From Deltaproteobacteria bacterium (GTDB lineage: Bacteria > Desulfobacterota > Syntrophobacteria > B119-G9), in NCBI GenBank assembly GCA_003646715.1, contig QMLL01000047.1:1-9438 (forward strand): a stretch of 9,438 bases of DNA. The letters run 5' to 3'. The notes below the pieces were generated by a model, which was given only the letters and a program-made list of their open reading frames with translations, was not told the origin of the DNA and made no database searches. Positions 5,563 to 9,438 of this stretch are shown here, one piece after another. How positions within the stretch are numbered: position 1 is the stretch's first letter; each line of letters starts with the position of its first letter. A program made the position numbers and the translations under genes.

Positions 5563-7533
5563 ATGAAAAGCTGGCTTAAAAATCACTTTGCGTATCTGCC
5601 AAGCCGCAATTCTTACATAATTATCGCAACTGATATATTCCTCATTGCAACCGCTTACATCGGCGCTTTCCTTCTTCGATTTAATTTTAATCTGGATGAT
5701 CCTCAGGTCATTTACTCCATTAAGCAAACCATTCTTATTGTCATTCTTGTCAAAATGTTTTTCTTTTACTTCTTTAATCTTTACCGAGGCATGTGGAGGT
5801 ACACCGGAATAGTTGACCTGCTAAACCTGATTAAAGCTGCTACTTTTTCATCGCTCTTGATCACTTTTGCAATTTTCCAGATGAGGGTTTTTTCACCTCG
5901 TTCCATAGTAATTATAGACTGGTGTCTAACGGTTATACTGGTTGGTGGATTACGGCTTTTCATAAGATGGTACCACTGGCAGAGTTCCAAAAATGGGGAA
6001 AGCGATAATCTGAACCCATGGTCACAGTTATTGAGCGGCATCAAGAGAAATCCGAAAGCGAAGAGACTCCTAATCATTGGCGCAGGAGACGCAGGAGAAA
6101 GGCTCCTCAGAGGTATCAGGGCAAGTTCAAGAATGAACTATGAACCGATAGGATTCCTCGACGATGACCCAAAGAAAGCAAACAAACTTCTCCACGGGGT
6201 TCCGGTCCTGGGAGATACAACTATTCTCACGGAAATTGCTGCCCGCTACAACGTAAACGAAGTCCTGATTGCTATACCTTTTGCGACTCACAAAAAAATG
6301 CGCCAGATAGTTGAAGACTGCAAAAAGGCGGGAGTAGATTTTAAAATAGTCCCCACTCTTACTGAAATTATCGATGGCAAGATATCCATAAACAGCGTCA
6401 GAGAAGTCGCATACCGGGACCTGCTTGGCAGGGAACCGGTTAAGCTTGACGAAGAACAGATAGTTAATAGCCTTGTTGGGAAAAATATTCTTATAACCGG
6501 TGCTGCGGGATCTATTGGATCAGAGCTCTGCAGGCAGATAGCCAAATTCAGACCGAAACATTTAATTCTCTTCGAACGCGCCGAAAGCCCTCTTTATGAC
6601 CTTGAGATCGAACTGAACCATCACTTTCCTGATCTTCCCGTAATACCTATTTTGGGAGACATACAGAATACTGAAGAACTCTTCAAGACATTCAGTTCTT
6701 ATCACCCAGAGGTCATTTTTCATGCAGCAGCATACAAACACGTGCCTATGATGGAGAGGCACCCCTGGGAGGCTGTTAAAAACAACATCGGTGGAACTCG
6801 AAACCTCTTGCAGATTGCTGAACGGTTTCGAACTGAGAGATTCGTGCTGGTTTCTACAGACAAGGCTGTAAATCCTACCAGCGTTATGGGAGCCACAAAA
6901 AAAGTTGCAGAGCAGCTTGTCCAGCTCTATGCCTCAAAATCCAGAACAAAAACGAAGTTCATGGTGGTTCGTTTCGGCAATGTGTTGGGTAGTGTCGGAA
7001 GCGTGGTACCACTTTTCAGGAAACAAATTAAAAGAGGTGGACCCGTTACGGTTACCCATCCGGAAATAACCAGGTACTTCATGTCTATCCCTGAAGCATG
7101 CCAGTTGATACTGCAGGCCGGTGCCATGGGAAAGGGCGGTGAGATTTTCGTTCTTAATATGGGGAAACCCATAAAGATACTGAATATTGCAGAGGACGTT
7201 ATAAGGCTCAGCGGATACGAACCGTATGAAGATATAGATATAAAGTTCATAGGCCTTCGTCCCGGTGAAAAGCTGCACGAAGAGCTTGTCGGGAAAGACG
7301 AAGAGGTTATCGTCTCCGACCATGAGAAGATATTCGTTATAAAGGGAAACGGGCAGCAACCGGAAACACTGGAGCAGGAAATAGATCAAATCCTCTCCAC
7401 TTGCCATCTACAGGACAGCAAAAGAATAAAAGAACAGTTGAAAAAACTAACCGCTTACACGTATAAACCTGACCTGTCACTGGAGATGGAATATATTTCG
7501 AGAGGAAAGATAGATTTTAGTGTCGCTAACTAA
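5563..7533 (+). CDS. Membrane UDP-N-acetylhexosamine 4,6-dehydratase-like protein (WbpM/PglF/CapD type)
   Basis: A 656-residue inner-membrane nucleotide-sugar dehydratase/epimerase, expected to convert UDP-GlcNAc (or a related sugar) to a 4-keto-6-deoxy intermediate for surface glycans. Four hydrophobic segments lie at about 17-38, 53-74, 91-110 and 115-137. A first Rossmann-like domain begins with IIGAGDAGERLLRG (171-184). The catalytic short-chain dehydrogenase domain begins with the NAD(P)-binding ITGAAGSIGSE (311-321) and contains HAAAYKHVPMMERHP (387-401), STDKAVNP (431-438) and VMGATKKVAE (441-450). The usual YxxxK is M442...K446, the Ser-Met-Lys arrangement of WbpM-type enzymes, followed by RFGNVLGSVGSVVP (470-483) and RPGEKLHEEL (566-575). 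AGGG (5550-5553) lies 9 bases before the ATG. No glycosyltransferase, aminotransferase or flippase gene is adjacent, so its pathway cannot be read from this window. The gene ends 11 bases from the convergent MoxR-type gene. Confidence 0.92.
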   Translation: MKSWLKNHFAYLPSRNSYIIIATDIFLIATAYIGAFLLRFNFNLDDPQVIYSIKQTILIVILVKMFFFYFFNLYRGMWRYTGIVDLLNLIKAATFSSLLITFAIFQMRVFSPRSIVIIDWCLTVILVGGLRLFIRWYHWQSSKNGESDNLNPWSQLLSGIKRNPKAKRLLIIGAGDAGERLLRGIRASSRMNYEPIGFLDDDPKKANKLLHGVPVLGDTTILTEIAARYNVNEVLIAIPFATHKKMRQIVEDCKKAGVDFKIVPTLTEIIDGKISINSVREVAYRDLLGREPVKLDEEQIVNSLVGKNILITGAAGSIGSELCRQIAKFRPKHLILFERAESPLYDLEIELNHHFPDLPVIPILGDIQNTEELFKTFSSYHPEVIFHAAAYKHVPMMERHPWEAVKNNIGGTRNLLQIAERFRTERFVLVSTDKAVNPTSVMGATKKVAEQLVQLYASKSRTKTKFMVVRFGNVLGSVGSVVPLFRKQIKRGGPVTVTHPEITRYFMSIPEACQLILQAGAMGKGGEIFVLNMGKPIKILNIAEDVIRLSGYEPYEDIDIKFIGLRPGEKLHEELVGKDEEVIVSDHEKIFVIKGNGQQPETLEQEIDQILSTCHLQDSKRIKEQLKKLTAYTYKPDLSLEMEYISRGKIDFSVAN

Positions 7534-7544
7534 TACAATTTACA

Positions 7545-8894
7545 TCACCTGTTTCTAATTCCATTCAGATCCTTTTGTATTTCATGAAACAGCGGATGAT
7601 CCCCTTTAATTTCAGTTTCGCTGTTGTTGGTTTCAAATGCCTTGCAGGCCATTCCTAGAGCTCTTTTAACTTCTTCATTTTGTTCAACATACCTGCGGTA
7701 AACTTTCCTTACTGCCTCTTTAGCCAGGTATATCGGCAAGGGATCCATCCTGCATTTGTTTTGATGGAAAGCAACAACATCATCGCGCCACTGAATGCGA
7801 TGTGCTAGGGTGTACGGAGCCACTGCTCTAAGAACCTCAAGGTCCACCGCTTCTTTTTCCAGCAACCATCCCAGTGCCTGCGAATATACTTTTAAAGACA
7901 CGGGAAAACGGTTTGATATGCAGTTTTTGATTTCCCGGCAGAGATAACCGGCATAGTGGCACGAGTCATCACATAATTCATTGGAGCGTTTTTGGCCATA
8001 CTGGTTACAAAAGCAGAGCTCTGCAATCAAAAACCTTGAATATGCGTCTGAATCAATATCAAAGCGAAGAGAATGAATAGATTCCAATAAATCCTGTCTT
8101 TCGGAGCGGTTTGGCAATCGTAAACCGTACTTATCTTTTATATAGGCTGCAAACTCATCGCAGTTCTGGTCAAGCCCTGCAATTTTTTCATGATAAGGGA
8201 GCCTTTGGCGGAGTATTGTCTGCAAATTTTCCTCGCAGCCTGAATGCCTTAGAATTTCATTTTTTTGGTTAATCTCAGTGATGGAAAAAGCCAGATTTGG
8301 GCCGGGATGCTTGGACTCAACCATCACATCAAATCTGTCCAGTAAGGGAGCTATTATAGTACCGGTTCCCCTGTCTTGATAATTGGCTGTAGCGAAAAGA
8401 CAATGCTCATCGTTTAGAATCATTTCGTTGAGGTATTCCCAGTGCCCACGATCGATACCGTCCAAAATGAGACTCTGTTTGGTTTCTGGAAGTCTGTTAA
8501 TTTCATCCACGATCTTCACTGGTAGTTGAGCAAAGTTAGTCCACACTACCTCCTCGCGCCCGGCATTCAGTTTTGCCAGGTCTGGTCTGCCAACTATTTT
8601 CTCTTCTGTTTGTTCAGGGTGTCCTCCTAGGGTCCCGGACCAGATTGTACCAATAGGTAGACGATAGACCAGGGAACTGATAAATTCCGCAGCGGTGGTT
8701 TTTCCAAGGCCCGGTTCACCTATTATGATGGCTTTTCCTTGAACAAGAGCGGTAAGGAGAGCAAAAAGGAGAGTTGAGTTAAACAACTTGTCGTCAATAA
8801 TCAGATCAGGCCTGCTGAAGTAAAGATATTCCGAAACAAACTTGTATATGGCTCTCGCATCCGCGGGAGTAAAACCGGATCTGTTTTCAACCAA
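7545..8894 (-). CDS. MoxR-type AAA+ ATPase with cysteine-rich C-terminal half
   Basis: A 449-residue AAA+ ATPase, longer than typical MoxR proteins (roughly 310-330). Visible motifs are Walker A GEPGLGKT (59-66), Walker B VKIVDEIN (126-133), sensor 1 ATAN (168-171) and an arginine-finger-like LLDRFD (184-189), so ATPase activity is expected. MoxR proteins act as chaperone-like remodelers, usually with a VWA-domain partner, but none is adjacent here. Residues 294-325 hold six cysteines in a C-x-C-x11-C-x3-C-x6-C-x5-C arrangement, around GQKRSNELC and CHYAGYLC; this could bind zinc or an Fe-S cluster (inference). The start codon is TTG at 8894-8892, supported by GGAGGT (8901-8906) with a 6-base spacer; no in-frame ATG exists before the Walker A motif. 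A palindrome touches the ribosome site. The gene lies downstream of tRNA-Cys on the same strand and is separated from it by a terminator. Confidence 0.88.
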   Translation of the reverse strand: MVENRSGFTPADARAIYKFVSEYLYFSRPDLIIDDKLFNSTLLFALLTALVQGKAIIIGEPGLGKTTAAEFISSLVYRLPIGTIWSGTLGGHPEQTEEKIVGRPDLAKLNAGREEVVWTNFAQLPVKIVDEINRLPETKQSLILDGIDRGHWEYLNEMILNDEHCLFATANYQDRGTGTIIAPLLDRFDVMVESKHPGPNLAFSITEINQKNEILRHSGCEENLQTILRQRLPYHEKIAGLDQNCDEFAAYIKDKYGLRLPNRSERQDLLESIHSLRFDIDSDAYSRFLIAELCFCNQYGQKRSNELCDDSCHYAGYLCREIKNCISNRFPVSLKVYSQALGWLLEKEAVDLEVLRAVAPYTLAHRIQWRDDVVAFHQNKCRMDPLPIYLAKEAVRKVYRRYVEQNEEVKRALGMACKAFETNNSETEIKGDHPLFHEIQKDLNGIRNR

Positions 8895-8900
8895 GGATAA

Positions 8901-8906
8901 ACCTCC
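8901..8906 (-). promoter_or_regulatory. Ribosome-binding site supporting a TTG start
   Basis: On the minus strand the sequence reads GGAGGT-TTATCC-TTG. This full-strength Shine-Dalgarno with 6-base spacing justifies the TTG start of the MoxR-type gene. Its first G is also the last base of the palindrome at 8906-8923. Confidence 0.85.
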
Positions 8907-8923
8907 GAATATTATATTATTCG
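8906..8923 (-). promoter_or_regulatory. 18-bp palindrome abutting the MoxR-gene ribosome-binding site
   Basis: The minus strand reads CGAATAATATAATATTCG, symmetrical at 16 of 18 positions (a single mismatched pair). It ends on the first base of the Shine-Dalgarno. It could be an operator or an mRNA hairpin that limits ribosome access. A second, overlapping inverted repeat, TATATTATT (8913-8921) and AATAATATA (8932-8940), shares one arm. Confidence 0.5.
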
Positions 8924-8960
8924 TACCTCAAAATAATATACTATCGTATGTTATAATTTT

Positions 8961-9000
8961 ATACAAAACAAAAAAGGCTGAGAGTTTTCCCTCAACCTTT
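8961..9000 (-). terminator. Rho-independent terminator of tRNA-Cys
   Basis: On the minus strand, 18 bases after the tRNA-Cys CCA end, AAAGGTTGAGGG pairs with CTCTCAGCCTTT (12 bp including two G-U pairs) around an AAAA loop (9000 down to 8973). A T-rich run, TTTTTTGTTTT, follows. This is a textbook intrinsic terminator. It separates the tRNA from the downstream MoxR-type gene, and its T-run lies where that gene's promoter might be. Confidence 0.88.
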
Positions 9001-9017
9001 ACTTACTGTTTCAATCA

Positions 9018-9092
9018 TGGAGGCGGCAACCGGATTCGAACCGGTGAATAACGGTTTTGCAGACCGCTGCCTTACCACTTGGCTATGCCGCC
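9018..9092 (-). tRNA. tRNA-Cys (anticodon GCA)
   Basis: 75 bases including an encoded CCA. Acceptor arms GGCGGCA and TGCCGCC pair perfectly, with discriminator U as expected for cysteine. The D-arm is GCC...GGC, the anticodon loop is CTGCAAA with anticodon GCA, and the T-loop contains GGTTCGAATCC. It has its own upstream promoter (9107-9133) and downstream terminator (8961-9000), so it is probably a single-gene transcript. Confidence 0.97.
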
Positions 9093-9106
9093 TCGTTTAA
9101 TATTTT

Positions 9107-9133
9107 ATTATCATCAGATAGAATTTAAGTCAA
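9107..9133 (-). promoter_or_regulatory. Sigma-70-type promoter for tRNA-Cys
   Basis: The minus strand has TTGACT (complement of 9128-9133, 5 of 6 to consensus) and GATAAT (complement of 9107-9112, 5 of 6) with a short 15-base spacer. It would start transcription a few bases upstream of the mature tRNA 5' end at 9092. The short spacer makes this less certain than the tRNA-Gly promoter. Confidence 0.55.
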
Positions 9134-9176
9134 GATAGTTTGAAGAAAGCAACAAGCAAATGGGAATAAATATAAC

Positions 9177-9210
9177 GTAGAGAGATTCCACAAAAATCTT
9201 GACTCTCTAC
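9177..9210. repeat. Inverted repeat overlapping the tRNA-Gly promoter
   Basis: GTAGAGAG (9177-9184) and CTCTCTAC (9203-9210) are perfect 8-bp inverted arms separated by 18 bases. The right arm overlaps the last two bases of the -35 box. It may be a protein-binding site controlling the promoter. No T-run directly follows, so a terminator role is less likely. Confidence 0.5.
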
Positions 9211-9227
9211 AGAAAAATTTTTATTAT
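9199..9227 (+). promoter_or_regulatory. Sigma-70-type promoter for tRNA-Gly
   Basis: TTGACT (9199-9204) and TATTAT (9222-9227) are each 5 of 6 to consensus, with the optimal 17-base spacer. Transcription would begin near 9234, about 35 bases before the tRNA. This is the best promoter match in the window. Confidence 0.8.
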
Positions 9228-9268
9228 TACGGTGAACTGAGGTGGTTAAAGGCACGAAAGTTGGTAGA

Positions 9269-9344
9269 GCGGGCATAGCTCAGCTGGTAGAGTACAAGCT
9301 TCCCAAGCTTGGTGTCGCGGGTTCGAATCCCGTTGCCCGCTCCA
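9269..9344 (+). tRNA. tRNA-Gly (anticodon CCC)
   Basis: 76 bases including an encoded CCA. Acceptor arms GCGGGCA and TGCCCGC pair fully, with a U discriminator. The anticodon stem CAAGC/GCTTG encloses loop TTCCCAA, giving anticodon CCC, which reads GGG glycine codons. The T-arm is GCGGG-TTCGAAT-CCCGT. The gene is divergent from tRNA-Cys and has its own strong promoter and a downstream hairpin. Confidence 0.97.
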
Positions 9345-9369
9345 TTACATGTGAGAAAGAGTATTACTT

Positions 9370-9407
9370 AAACCTTTCTCGATAGCTCGGGGAAGGTTTC
9401 CCTTTTT
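9370..9407 (+). terminator. Probable intrinsic terminator of tRNA-Gly
   Basis: AAACCTTTCTC (9370-9380) pairs with GGGGAAGGTTT (9389-9399), 11 bp with two G-U pairs, around an 8-base loop. CCC and then TTTTT (9403-9407) follow. The T-run is short and three bases removed from the stem, so termination may be incomplete. Confidence 0.7.
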
Positions 9408-9414
9408 GAGGTAG

Positions 9415-9438
9415 ATGCTGGTGGAAGTGTTAGAAACA
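9415..9438 (+). CDS. Possible start of a gene cut by the window edge
   Basis: After the tRNA-Gly terminator, GAGGT (9408-9412) is followed by ATG at 9415 and eight open codons (M-L-V-E-V-L-E-T) to the end of the window. The Shine-Dalgarno spacing is short (2 bases), and eight codons cannot identify a protein. This is a weak suggestion only. Confidence 0.25.

Noticed and set aside
6934..7407. Minus-strand 157-codon open frame inside the dehydratase gene
   Set aside because: It lies wholly within the conserved catalytic domain of the plus-strand gene, has no recognisable motif and no ribosome site worth noting.
8842..9051. Plus-strand open frame of 69 codons across the MoxR start region
   Set aside because: Its C-terminal GGGNRIRTGE is the familiar false translation of a tRNA antisense strand (here tRNA-Cys), and the rest overlaps the MoxR gene start and its AT-rich leader.
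9177..9210. Inverted repeat as a terminator
   Set aside because: No T-run directly follows the stem on either strand, no upstream gene needs termination there, and it coincides with a strong promoter.
9018..9438. tRNA genes as an integration site of a mobile element
   Set aside because: No integrase, direct repeat of a tRNA 3' end, or atypical cargo is visible around either tRNA.

Overview
The window looks like ordinary chromosome from a Gram-negative bacterium of moderate to low GC, most likely a Desulfobacterota/deltaproteobacterial-type anaerobe. This placement is an inference. It rests on a butyrate-type crotonase/acyl-CoA dehydrogenase pair, a proteobacterial-style DNA polymerase III chi subunit (holC) and a WbpM/PglF-type membrane nucleotide-sugar dehydratase. 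I see no insertion sequence, prophage gene, CRISPR array or rRNA.

Layout. Positions 1-1687 (+): the 3' part of an enoyl-CoA hydratase gene followed by a complete acyl-CoA dehydrogenase, consecutive beta-oxidation steps in one operon that ends at a strong hairpin (1709-1740). Positions 1788-2490 (+): holC and, one base later, a small membrane-anchored protein with a single TPR-like helical pair. Positions 5179-2513 (-): a phosphoribosyltransferase-domain protein followed after 3 bases by a YheS-type ABC-F ATPase, a tight two-gene operon that converges on the holC pair. Positions 5180-5562: a 383-base divergent intergenic region with several small dyads. Positions 5563-7533 (+): a 656-residue membrane UDP-sugar 4,6-dehydratase, alone in the window. 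Positions 8894-7545 (-): a MoxR-type AAA+ ATPase with an unusual cysteine-rich C-terminal half, a TTG start and a palindrome against its ribosome-binding site. Positions 9018-9092 (-) and 9269-9344 (+): divergent tRNA-Cys(GCA) and tRNA-Gly(CCC) genes, each with its own promoter and terminator. The last 24 bases may begin another gene.

The units are largely independent housekeeping modules: fatty-acid oxidation, replication clamp-loader, ribosome-associated ABC-F, surface glycan precursor and tRNAs. I found no clear new multi-gene system. The points most worth a second look are the cysteine-cluster MoxR ATPase with its palindromic leader, the PRT/ABC-F operon, the holC/TPR pair, and the inverted repeat that overlaps the -35 box of the tRNA-Gly promoter.
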